Below, piece by piece: positions 15,972 through 23,286 of a DNA stretch of 36,775 bases (the stretch's first letter is position 1; each line of letters begins with the position of its first letter). The position numbers were made by a program, and so were the translations under genes. The notes under the pieces are model-generated. The model was given only the letters and a program-made list of their open reading frames with translations, was not told where the DNA came from and did no database searches. Location: the NCBI GenBank assembly GCA_013823325.1, contig PNLY01000057.1, positions 1 to 36,775 on the forward strand. The letters are read 5' to 3'. Source of the stretch: Methylobacterium sp. (GTDB taxonomy: Bacteria; Pseudomonadota; Alphaproteobacteria; Rhizobiales; Beijerinckiaceae).

Positions 15972-16567
15972 CGCCCGCGCCCCTCGAAAGTCGGCACGCC
16001 GTCGCAACGGAACAGAGAATATCGTCGAGGGTCGCAGCTCGCTGCTGAACAGAGAAATCCCGTCTGCCACAACCCGCTCGCAGCTCAGAGATGATCGAGA
16101 GTCCTGCTTCCGTAGGCGGCGTAAGCGGATCGGCCAATGCCAATATGGAACCAGAAGCAGAGCAAGGAAGCGCGCTGCTCGTCATGCCATTCGATGCTCC
16201 GCATGATCGGTACGACCTGATACATGATGTTTCAGCTAAAAACCTGCAGGTCACCCGAAAATAAGAATATGAGCAGATTTACGAAATCTATTCCCTAGAG
16301 GTAACTTTTTCTAATTTAGTAATAATAACTCATGTTGACCTTCATTTAACACCGCTTAGGTGAAACTCGTTATTGTAAATTTAATTTTTAAATCATAAGA
16401 CTTCACTGAATTCAATTTTTATAGCGCTTTCCTTTTTGCGAAAGACAACGAACCTGCTCAAATCTTTCCTATGCCAGATTCATTGCTTGACGCCGCAACG
16501 TCAGCGGTGTACCCAATTGTCGCAAGGTGGACCATTCTCGCCTGTCGTGACAGCAAGGGGACCCTCG
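15972..16567. other. Long non-coding spacer ahead of the tyrosine-rich protein gene
   Basis: About 595 bases hold no convincing gene on either strand. The left part (to about 16250) has ordinary GC content but only frames that run into the preceding gene. From about 16255 to 16440 the sequence becomes strikingly AT-rich (runs such as AAATTTAATTTTTAAATC), unlike the rest of the window, with a small hairpin CACC-GCTTA-GGTG near 16351. This looks like an extended regulatory region, or DNA of foreign composition, preceding the secreted-protein locus. Confidence 0.6.
16487..16515 (+). promoter_or_regulatory. Possible promoter for the tyrosine-rich protein gene
   Basis: TTGACG (16487-16492) is a good -35 element and is followed after 17 bases by TACCCA, a poor -10. 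Transcription from here would leave a leader of roughly 45 bases before the ATG at 16568. Only the -35 half is convincing. Confidence 0.25.
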
Positions 16568-16885
16568 ATGAAGAAGTTGTTGCTCGCTTCCGCCGCAGCG
16601 CTCGCACTCAGCGCCGCTCCCGCCGCCGCCGACACCGCCCAGGTTTTCGGCAACGCCAGCGCAAAAATACTATCGCCAGACGCCAACAAGAAAGTTATCG
16701 GCAAGGGTTACTACGCTGATTACTATGGATATTACGGCTATTATTATTCGTACTATGCGAATTATTATGCATACTACGGATACGCCTACTCAAATGCCAA
16801 CTATTACTATAGTGCCTACTACTATTCCTACTACGCCACTCAATATCTCTACAACGCTTACTATTATCAATACTACAATGCCTAA
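16568..16885 (+). CDS. Small secreted tyrosine-rich low-complexity protein
   Basis: A 105-residue protein of no recognised family. It has a clear signal peptide (MKKLLLASAAALALSAAP, cleavage after AAA near residue 21), a short linker (DTAQVFGNASAKILSPDANK), and from residue 48 to the end a low-complexity domain. In that domain 32 of 58 residues are tyrosine, mostly as YY or YYY separated by single A, G, S or N. The start is supported by AAGGGG 7 bases upstream. Codons in the Tyr domain alternate TAT and TAC, so it is not a simple nucleotide repeat and selection on protein sequence is likely. The adjacent coiled-coil barrel and C39 peptidase genes suggest it is exported and assembled at the surface, perhaps as a fibre, or cross-linked through tyrosines (inference). 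Confidence 0.8.
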   Translation: MKKLLLASAAALALSAAPAAADTAQVFGNASAKILSPDANKKVIGKGYYADYYGYYGYYYSYYANYYAYYGYAYSNANYYYSAYYYSYYATQYLYNAYYYQYYNA

Positions 16886-16900
16886 TCACTCCACCGACAG

Positions 16901-16925
16901 GCCGGATCGCTTCGGCTGATCCGGC
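16901..16925 (+). terminator. Hairpin with UUCG loop between the Tyr-rich gene and the barrel gene
   Basis: GCCGGATC (16901-16908) pairs with GATCCGGC (16918-16925), extended inward by GC pairs around a TTCG tetraloop with one bulged T, and is followed by TTGTT. It lies 15 bases past the stop codon and probably attenuates read-through, so that the small protein is made in excess. A wider alternative pairing (16891-16906 with 16940-16956) shares the left arm and excludes this hairpin. Confidence 0.55.
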
Positions 16926-16963
16926 TTGTTGCAATCGGTTCCGGCCTGCCCGGTGGATAGGGA

Positions 16964-18091
16964 TTGGGATTGTTGCGTAGAACATCAATTAGCACAGCGT
17001 GCCTTGCGGCGCGTTCAGTCGGTGTTTCGCTGGCGGTTCTGATGACCGCCAGCGTTTCTGCCTTTGCTCAATCGAAGGAAGAGTTGCTTGAGCGGCGAAT
17101 CCAACAGCTTGAAGCACGCCTGAAACTGCTCGAGGGCGAGGTCAGCAAGCGCGAGAAGGCCAAACCGGCCGGATTGCGGGATCGCGGCGCCGATCGGCAG
17201 CAGGCCGCGGCGGGGACGTCGGCGGCCGAAGGCACGCAGGGCGGCGCGCAGCAGCAGCCCGGCCAGCAGAAGAGCACCGTCGCGCAGGAGGCATTCCTGG
17301 CGCGCGACAACATCCCGACCCTGCAGAGCAACAAGTTCGAGGTCTCGCAAAGCTTCGATTACGGGCGCGCCACCAGCTTCGTCCAGAACGATCGCAGCTT
17401 CCGCGCTACCACGACGTTCCGTTATGGCATCGCCAACGATGTCGAACTCGCTTTGTCGATCCCGTATTTCGCATCGCAGCGGCGCACGAACGCTTTCAAC
17501 CAGACCATCGTCCGCAATACCTCGGGCCTCAGCGACATCTCGGTCCAGGCTTCCGCCAATCTCTGGCGCGAGGGCGAATGGTATCCCGGCGCTGCGCTCA
17601 CGCTCGGCCTGTCGATCCCGACCGGCGATGCGCCCTACGACCTGCAGAACCTGCGGCAGGGCGTGATCCCGACTGATCCGCTGACGCTGAACCAATCGAG
17701 CGGCCATTGGGTGCCGCGCGGCTCGCTCCAGTTCTTCAAGACCGTAGACCCGCTGATCCTGTTCTTCGGTATCGGCGCCGACTATGCGATTCCGAAGACG
17801 TTCAACGACATCAAGGTCGAACCCGGCTACCGCATCACCTATAATATGGGCTTCGGCTTCGCGGTCTCGGAACGCACCACGCTCGGCGTCTCGTTCAACG
17901 GCGCATTATCGGAGCGGATGAAGGTCGGTGGCGTACCCGTCGCCAATTCGGTCAACGAACTCCTGACAGCCCGCTTCACGCTGATCCAGCGGCTAGGCCA
18001 GGACTTCTGGCTCGAGCCAGCAGTGACGCTGGGCCTAACCGACGACGCACCGGACGCCGCCTTCTCGCTCTCCCTGCGCAAGCGCTTCTGA
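16964..18091 (+). CDS. Outer-membrane beta-barrel protein with N-terminal coiled coil (FapF-like)
   Basis: A 375-residue protein. A signal peptide ends at about residue 35 (SAFAQ). It is followed by a coiled-coil helix (about 37-66, SKEELLERRIQQLEARLKLL), a Gln/Ala/Gly-rich linker (70-108), a short plug-like segment (EAFLARDNIPTLQSNKFEV), and then a barrel of alternating beta strands to the terminal FSLSLRKRF, which ends in Phe as outer-membrane barrels do. Coiled coil, linker and barrel in this order is the architecture of FapF, the trimeric amyloid exporter of Pseudomonas. The barrel also resembles the phenol-degradation MetA-type channel family. No ATG is available: TTG codons at 16964, 16970 and 16973 follow AGGGA, and the later two have better spacing. 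The next gene encodes a C39 peptidase 11 bases downstream. Confidence 0.82.
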   Translation: MGLLRRTSISTACLAARSVGVSLAVLMTASVSAFAQSKEELLERRIQQLEARLKLLEGEVSKREKAKPAGLRDRGADRQQAAAGTSAAEGTQGGAQQQPGQQKSTVAQEAFLARDNIPTLQSNKFEVSQSFDYGRATSFVQNDRSFRATTTFRYGIANDVELALSIPYFASQRRTNAFNQTIVRNTSGLSDISVQASANLWREGEWYPGAALTLGLSIPTGDAPYDLQNLRQGVIPTDPLTLNQSSGHWVPRGSLQFFKTVDPLILFFGIGADYAIPKTFNDIKVEPGYRITYNMGFGFAVSERTTLGVSFNGALSERMKVGGVPVANSVNELLTARFTLIQRLGQDFWLEPAVTLGLTDDAPDAAFSLSLRKRF

Positions 18092-18102
18092 GGACGGCAG
18101 CC

Positions 18103-18801
18103 ATGCCGCGCCCTGCCCCGACACGCCGCCGCTTCCTCGGTTGCGGCGGCGCCTTGTGCGCCTCGCTCGCAGGAGGCCTTCCGGCGAGGGCCGAGCAGGC
18201 TCCGGTCCAGGAAGGCTCGGTTCGCAGACCGAAAACCTTCCTCGACCGCCGGTTCGATGGCGTCGTCGGCCAGACCGCCGACTTCACCTGCGGCGCCGCT
18301 TCAATTGCGACCATCCTGACGTATTACTGGGACCGACCGACCACCGAGATCGAGGCGCTCGAGATCATCCGCTCGCGCTATACTGCCGAACAGTGGAAGA
18401 ATCGCGAAGGCAACGGCGTCTCCTTCGACGATCTGATCTTCGCGGCGAAGAAGCTGGGCTTCCAGGCCGCCGGGGCAGAGATCGCGCTGGAGGATTTGCC
18501 GAAGTTGGCGGCGCCGGTGATCCTGCATCTCGATAAAGGCAAGTTCCAGCACTTCAGCGTGCTGCGCCGAGCGGTCTCCGAGGTCTATTACATGGCCGAT
18601 TCGATCGTTGGCCAGACTGTGCTGACGCAGGCCGATCTTCGGTCACAATATACCGGCAAGGCTTTGGCGATCGCGAGGCGGAAGGCCGACCTGCCGACGG
18701 GCACCGCTCTGTCGGCCGTCCGGGACGGCACATCGGTCTCGCGGATCGTCGGCGACGTCATGCTGCGGGGTTTCGAGCGCCTGCCCCCAGCCCTGCGATG
18801 A
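18103..18801 (+). CDS. Secreted C39-family cysteine peptidase (FapD-like)
   Basis: A 232-residue protein with a Tat-like signal (TRRRFLGCGG, cleavage near ARA-EQ at 30). The papain-like C39 fold follows: oxyanion Gln57 and nucleophile Cys63 in QTADFTCGAASIATIL, catalytic His150 in HLDKGKFQHFSVLR, and Asp166 in YYMADSIVG. C39 domains usually sit on ABC exporters and cut double-glycine leaders; here there is neither membrane domain nor ATPase, so it is a stand-alone periplasmic enzyme, as is FapD in the Pseudomonas Fap amyloid system. It lies 11 bases after the barrel gene, with GAGGA ahead of its ATG, and overlaps or abuts the next gene. Its likely substrate is the Tyr-rich protein or the exporter plug (inference). 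Confidence 0.85.
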   Translation: MPRPAPTRRRFLGCGGALCASLAGGLPARAEQAPVQEGSVRRPKTFLDRRFDGVVGQTADFTCGAASIATILTYYWDRPTTEIEALEIIRSRYTAEQWKNREGNGVSFDDLIFAAKKLGFQAAGAEIALEDLPKLAAPVILHLDKGKFQHFSVLRRAVSEVYYMADSIVGQTVLTQADLRSQYTGKALAIARRKADLPTGTALSAVRDGTSVSRIVGDVMLRGFERLPPALR

Positions 18802-18809
18802 GGACAGCC

Positions 18810-19385
18810 ATGATTGCAAGACACATTTGCGCACTTCCTGCCATGCTGGTGCTGTGCGGCCCGGTCGCCTTCGTCAGCACCGCGACCGCCAATGAATGCG
18901 TCAAGGTCGCGCCCGGCTCCTACAGCGCCGATCGCAGTATTTCCGGCCCCGACGCTTCTCTGCGGGCCAAGGTCTTCATTTCCGGCGGCAAGCTCCGTGA
19001 GGAAAGCTCGGGTCAGGTCGGCCCCGAGGTCAAGATCATGAACGGACCGGGCCAAGGTACCGTGCTGTTCAATCCGGAGACCAAGGTTGGCTCGCGGCTT
19101 CCCGCTCCGCCCCATAACCGGCGCCGCGACATCAAGGTGAACTCGCAGGATCGCGGCGACGGCACCGTCCTCGTCACCATCACCGCGGACGTGAACGGCC
19201 AGCAGCAGCAGATTTCGCAGATGACCTGCCGCAAGGACGGCGTCCTGATCGAGGCGCGGCATACCATTCCCGACGAGCAGGGCAATCCGAAAGGCACATT
19301 GGTGATCCGCGACAGCAACGTCGTCGTCGGGCCGCAGCCGGCCTCCCTCTTCGCCGTGCCGGCCGGGATCAAATTCGTCCGCTGA
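18810..19385 (+). CDS. Periplasmic LolA/DUF4412-like protein
   Basis: A 191-residue exported protein with a signal peptide ending near STATA-NE. The mature part reads like a LolA/LolB-type half-barrel, as in DUF4412 proteins: strands AKVFISGGKLREES, VKIMNGPGQGTVLFNPETKVG and LVTITADVNGQQQQI, ending in ASLFAVPAGIKFVR, a hallmark closing motif of this fold. The ATG at 18810 has GAGGA 5 bases upstream, the same arrangement as in the preceding gene; an upstream ATG at 18798 that overlaps the peptidase stop (ATGA) is the alternative. Such folds carry lipids or hydrophobic segments across the periplasm. In this locus it may chaperone the Tyr-rich protein (inference). Confidence 0.7.
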   Translation: MIARHICALPAMLVLCGPVAFVSTATANECVKVAPGSYSADRSISGPDASLRAKVFISGGKLREESSGQVGPEVKIMNGPGQGTVLFNPETKVGSRLPAPPHNRRRDIKVNSQDRGDGTVLVTITADVNGQQQQISQMTCRKDGVLIEARHTIPDEQGNPKGTLVIRDSNVVVGPQPASLFAVPAGIKFVR

Positions 19386-19558
19386 CGGCGTGCGGTGCTC
19401 GTCGTTTGCATGAGCGCCCATCCCGGGGTCGCCATGCGCCCGCTCGAGTGGCGACGCCTAACGGCCAAGGGCGCAGACGGTAGCTGGGCCGAACGCTCAA
19501 TGCCGGCCCGGGAAGCCCGCTTTACAGCCGACTGCGGAGGCGGCAACGCCCCGCGGGC

Positions 19559-19927
19559 TCATTGCGCGGCGGTCAGGATGATCTCGACCTTGATCCCGGG
19601 ATCGGCCATCTCGACCACGCCGCAGCAGCGCGCAGGAGCATGCTCCGGATCGATCCAGCGATCCCAGACCGCGTTCATCCCGGCATAGTCGGCCATGTCC
19701 TTGAGCCAGATCGTGGCACTGAGCACCTTGCGGCGCTCGCTGCCGCCCTCGGCCAGCAGCTTGTCGATGCGGGCGAGTGCTTCGCTCGTCTGCTGGCCGA
19801 TGTCGCCGCTGAAATCGTCGGCGACCTGACCGGCGAAATGCAGCGTGCCGTTATGGACGACGACGCGGCTGCGGCGGCCGTTGGAATCGATGCGGCGGAT
19901 CTCGGTGGTCGACACGGCCATCCTCAT
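19559..19927 (-). CDS. RidA family protein (reactive imine/enamine deaminase)
   Basis: A 122-residue member of the YjgF/YER057c/UK114 family. RidA proteins hydrolyse reactive 2-aminoacrylate and related imines released by PLP enzymes and amino acid oxidases. The conserved N-terminal strand (VVHNGTLHFAGQV), the helix (QTSEALARIDKLLAEGG), and the C-terminal pocket PARCCGVVEMADPGIKVEI with the substrate-carboxylate-binding Arg are present. Its start codon overlaps the stop of the molybdoenzyme gene as ATGA, so it is the last gene of the leftward GntR unit. The companion dehydrogenase operon across the divergent region probably makes imine products, which would explain its presence. Confidence 0.92.
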   Translation of the reverse strand: MRMAVSTTEIRRIDSNGRRSRVVVHNGTLHFAGQVADDFSGDIGQQTSEALARIDKLLAEGGSERRKVLSATIWLKDMADYAGMNAVWDRWIDPEHAPARCCGVVEMADPGIKVEIILTAAQ

Positions 19928-22260
19928 TCGGCGGGTTCGACGCCCGCCGGCAGGATCGCCGGCGGCGCATGACTGGTGATCTCGGGCAGCGGCCCGCGAT
20001 AGGCTTCGATCTCGACCAGGCAGGAATGGGCGCTCGGCCCCTGCCCCAGGCGCGAGGTGCCGCGATCGGGCGTCAGCACATTGGGATTGCCGTGCTTGTC
20101 GAGGTTGCCGGGCCGGCCTGGCTCGAACGGATCGAACCAGGCGCCGGTCGAAAGCTGGACCACGCCGGGGCGCAGTGCGTCGGACACGCGCAGTCCGGCG
20201 AGGCAGGCGCCGCGGTCGTTGAAGATCCTGACGACATCGCCATCCTGCAGGCCGCGGCTCGCGGCGTCCCTTGGGTTCATGCGCACCGGCTCGCGCCCGG
20301 CGATCTTGCTGTCGCGGGCGTGGCTGCCATGGTCGTACTGGCTGTGCAGCTTCGTCACCGGCTGGTTCGAGATCAGATGCAGCGGAAAGCGCTCCGCAGC
20401 TTCTGCGCCCAACTATTCCTGCGAGGGCAGCCAGGCGGCATGGCCTAGGCAGTCGTCGTAGCCGAAACCTGCGATCTTCTCGGAGAAGAGCTCGATCAGC
20501 CCGGACGGTGTCGCGAGGCGATAGGCCTGCGGGTCAGCCCGGAAATCTGCCAGCAGCGGCTTCACCGCCTCGGGCTCGGGCAGCAGCGTCACGCCCTGGC
20601 GCCAGAAGCTGTCGAAATCCGGGATGTCGAGATTGGCCGCGGCGATGCGCTGGCGAGCCAGCCCGTAGAGCTGACGCAGCCAGCTCTCCTCGTCGCGCCC
20701 CTCGGTGAAGGCCTCTTCGACGCCGAGTCGCGCGGCGAGCCCGGAGAAGATGGCATAGTCGTCGCGGGCTTCGCCGGCCGGCTCGACCGCCTTGTGCGAG
20801 GCCGCGAGCATCAGGTCGCGATTGGCGCAGACAATATCGTTGCGCTCGAGCTGGGTGGTAACGGGCAGGACGATGTCGGCATGGCGGGCGGTCGCGGTCC
20901 ACCAGGGCTCATGCACGATGATCGTCTGCGGCCGCTGCCAGGCCCGGACCAGGCGGTTGAGGTCCTGATGATGGTGAAAGGGGTTGCCGCCGGCCCAGTA
21001 GATCAGCTTGATGTCGGGATAGTTCCGGCGCTCGCCGTTGAAGTCATAGGCGCCGCCGGGATCGAGCAACATGTCGGCGATGCGCGCGACCGGAACGAAG
21101 TCCGCGACCGGATTCTCGCCCTGCGGCAGCGACGGCCAGGTGATCTCCTGTGCGGCATTGCCGACGCCGTTGACCGAGCCGTAGCCGAAGCCTAAGCCTC
21201 CGCCGGGCAGGCCGATCTGGCCAAGCATGGCAGCAAGGGTGATCGCCATCCAGTAGGGCTGCTCGCCATGGTCGGCCCGCTGCAGCGACCAGGACATCAT
21301 GATGAAGGTCCGGTTCGCCGCCATCCTGCGGGCGAGCGCACGGATCTCCTCGGCCGGGATCTCGCAGAGCGCCGCAGCCCAGTCCGCCGTCTTGGGCGTG
21401 CCGTCGGCGGCCCCAGTGAGATAGGCCTCGACCCTGTCGAAGCCGGTCGTGCAGCGCCCCAGAAAGTCGCGATCGTGCAGGCCTTCGCTCAGTAGCGTGT
21501 GGCAGAGGCCGAGCATCAGCGCGACGTCGGATTGCGGCCGCGGCGCCCACCATTGCGCGCCGGCCTCCAGCGCGGTGTCGTCGCGGATCGGGCTGATCGA
21601 GACCAGCTCCGCCCCCTTATCGCGACAGGCGAGGATGCCCTCGCGCAAGGCGTGGCGGCTGAGTCCGCCGGAGGAGACCTGTGCGTTCTTCGGCGAGGCA
21701 CCGCCGAACATCACGATCAGCTCGGCATGGCCGGCCAGCAGCCGCCAGGGCGTATGGCCGCTGGCGAGCCCCCTGCGATCGCCGATCACATGCGGCAGGA
21801 TCGTGTCGGCAGCGGCGAAGGAGTAGTTCTGGACCGAGCGCGTATAGCCGCCGATCGTGTTGAGGAAGCGGTGGACCTGGCTCTGCGCATGGTGGAAGCG
21901 CCCGGCGCTGGCCCAGCCATAGGAGCCGCCATAGATCGCGCCATTGCCGTGGTGGCTGCGCAACCGGTCGAGTTCGCCTGCGACCAGCGCCAGCGCCTCG
22001 TCCCATCCCACTTCGACGAACGGCTCGCCGCCGCGCCCCTCCCCACCGGCGGCATGACCGCGCTCCAGGAAAGAGCGTCGCACCGCCGGCCGCAGAATGC
22101 GGGCCGGGGCGGTGCGCGCCTCCAGCATCGCGGAGGCGATCGGCGAAGGATCGGGATCGGCCTCGAATGGATCGAGCGCGATGGGGCGGCCCCCCTCCAT
22201 CCGCACCCGATAGGTGCCCCAATGTGTCGCCAGCGTCTGTCGTTCCGGCTGCGGCAGCAT
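19924..22260 (-). pseudogene. BisC/TMAO-reductase-like molybdopterin oxidoreductase, interrupted by in-frame amber codon
   Basis: A continuous reading frame of 778 codons would encode a molybdo-bis(guanine dinucleotide) enzyme of the DMSO-reductase family, close in length to biotin sulfoxide reductase (about 777). It is broken by one TAG at 20413-20415. The first 615 residues hold the cofactor core, including GGSYGWASAGRFHHAQ with Ser113 as probable Mo ligand, and no signal peptide, so it would be cytoplasmic. The last 162 residues form the dinucleotide-binding domain (FPLHLISNQPVTKLHSQYD, MNPRDAASRGLQDGD). At the stop, AWLPSQE-stop-LGAEAAERFPLHL fits a family Trp, so TGG to TAG is the simplest explanation. 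A TTG follows the stop directly with AGGA before it, so re-initiation making two chains is conceivable. The ATG at 22260 lies 14 bases after gntR. Confidence 0.88.
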
Positions 22261-22274
22261 CTCTTACTCCCGCG

Positions 22275-23000
22275 CTAGAGCCCGGCCGCAGCGGGCGCGG
22301 CAGCACTCGTCTGCTGAGCTTCGAGCAGGTCGAGCGCCCGCCAGGCGCTGGAGAAATGCTCGACCAGCAGCCGCCCGAGCAGCGCGCCGTCGCGCTTGTC
22401 GAGCGCCTCGATGATCGCCTCGTGCTGGTTGCTGACGAAGGTCCAGTCCTTCTGCTGCATGATCGCGAGATAGCGCACGCGGTGCAGACGCAGATTGAGC
22501 TGGCCGTGAACCTCGATCAGGGAGGCGTTTCGCGAGGCCGCGATGATGCCGAGGTGAAAGGCCTGGTTGGCACGGAAATAGCTGAGCTTGTCACGCCGTT
22601 CGAAGGCCCCGACCATCTCCTGGTGCCAGCGGTGGGCGGCGTCGATATCGCCCTGAACTGCGCGTTCGCAGGCCATCTGCCCGCCTAGGCCCTCCATGGT
22701 CGAGTAGACCCGCAGCAGGTCGCGCAGCTCATCCACGCTGGGATTCGCGACCGTCGCCCCGCGGTTCGGGTGCAGGTCGACCAGCCTCTCGACCGCAAGG
22801 ATCTTGAGGGCGTCGCGCAAGGGCGTGCGCGACACGGCGAGTTCCAGCGACAGAGGCTGCTCGCGGATCCGCTCGCCCGGCTTCAGCTCGTCGTGGATGA
22901 TCAGTTCGCGCAAATGCGCGGCGATCTGCTGAGGCAGCGGCTGGGCCGCGACCCGTCGCGCTGAGGCTTCCAGCATCGGCATGCTGAACGGCACCGTCAC
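22275..23000 (-). CDS. GntR family regulator, FCD (FadR/VanR-like) subgroup
   Basis: A 241-residue regulator. The winged helix-turn-helix is at about residues 20-85 (LPQQIAAHLRELIIHDELKPG, then EQPLSLELAVSRTPLRDALK). The all-helical FCD ligand domain (92-220) has the metal-binding histidines His149 (NQAFH), His193 (NQHEAI) and His215 (LLVEHF). The start is set at GTG 23000, because GGAGG lies 7 bases upstream and upstream codons add only unconserved residues. FCD regulators sense small carboxylates, often the substrate of the operon they control. It is divergent from the TRAP-dehydrogenase operon; overlapping palindromes at 23084-23109 and a 12-bp palindrome at 23181-23192 are candidate binding sites. 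Confidence 0.92.
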   Translation of the reverse strand: MTVPFSMPMLEASARRVAAQPLPQQIAAHLRELIIHDELKPGERIREQPLSLELAVSRTPLRDALKILAVERLVDLHPNRGATVANPSVDELRDLLRVYSTMEGLGGQMACERAVQGDIDAAHRWHQEMVGAFERRDKLSYFRANQAFHLGIIAASRNASLIEVHGQLNLRLHRVRYLAIMQQKDWTFVSNQHEAIIEALDKRDGALLGRLLVEHFSSAWRALDLLEAQQTSAAAPAAAGL

Positions 23001-23083
23001 GTTCCCGCCTCCATTCCTGCGCTGCTCCCCGGCATCCGCGATTCCCTGCAAGATCATACCCGCTCTCCAGGCAACCGGGAGTT

Positions 23084-23109
23084 GTCCGTTCGAACGGACG
23101 ATCCGTTCG
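23084..23109. promoter_or_regulatory. Overlapping palindromes, candidate GntR operator
   Basis: Three copies of the half-site TCCGTTCG lie in alternating orientation (23085-23092, 23091-23098 inverted, 23102-23109). They form a perfect 16-bp palindrome (GTCCGTTCGAACGGAC, 23084-23099) that overlaps a second inverted repeat with a 3-base centre. The cluster lies 84 bases ahead of the gntR start in the divergent promoter region, suggesting cooperative binding of the GntR protein that controls both operons. Confidence 0.55.
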
Positions 23110-23180
23110 GTAAGGAGAAATTTTTTCCGAAAATTGCGCGTCAAAGAGAATTGACGACATGGAACTTAGCTGTCTTGATT

Positions 23181-23192
23181 ATTGCATGCAAT
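23181..23192. promoter_or_regulatory. Second palindrome in the divergent control region
   Basis: ATTGCATGCAAT is a perfect 12-bp palindrome about 95 bases ahead of the TRAP permease start. Its form resembles the ATTGTATACAAT-type sites bound by several FCD-class GntR regulators, so it competes with the TCCGTTCG cluster as the operator for the adjacent regulator. Confidence 0.4.
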
Positions 23193-23286
23193 CGACAAAA
23201 GTGAAGACGCGTCACGTCCGACGCTCCTTCGCAGGCTTCGGTCGGTGCATGTCCGGCATGGCGGCTGCGCTCGGGGGCAACGAACG

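Noticed and set aside
16710..16882. A simple-sequence or CRISPR-like repeat explanation for the TAC/TAT-rich stretch
   Set aside because: There are no regular repeat units or spacers, the reading frame is kept throughout, and a signal peptide and ribosome binding site precede it.
16695..16988. A - strand frame opposite the Tyr-rich gene giving a Ser/Asn/Arg/His-rich peptide
   Set aside because: It is the complement of the TAT/TAC-rich coding stretch, with no signal peptide or ribosome binding site; the + strand has both.
18103..18801. A bacteriocin or lasso-type peptide maturation locus around the C39 peptidase
   Set aside because: There is no ABC exporter, no double-glycine leader in the small upstream protein, and the upstream protein has a normal Sec signal peptide.
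20413..20415. Reading the amber codon as programmed recoding (pyrrolysine or selenocysteine)
   Set aside because: TAG is not a selenocysteine codon, pyrrolysine genes are not seen here, and the family has an ordinary residue, probably Trp, at this place.
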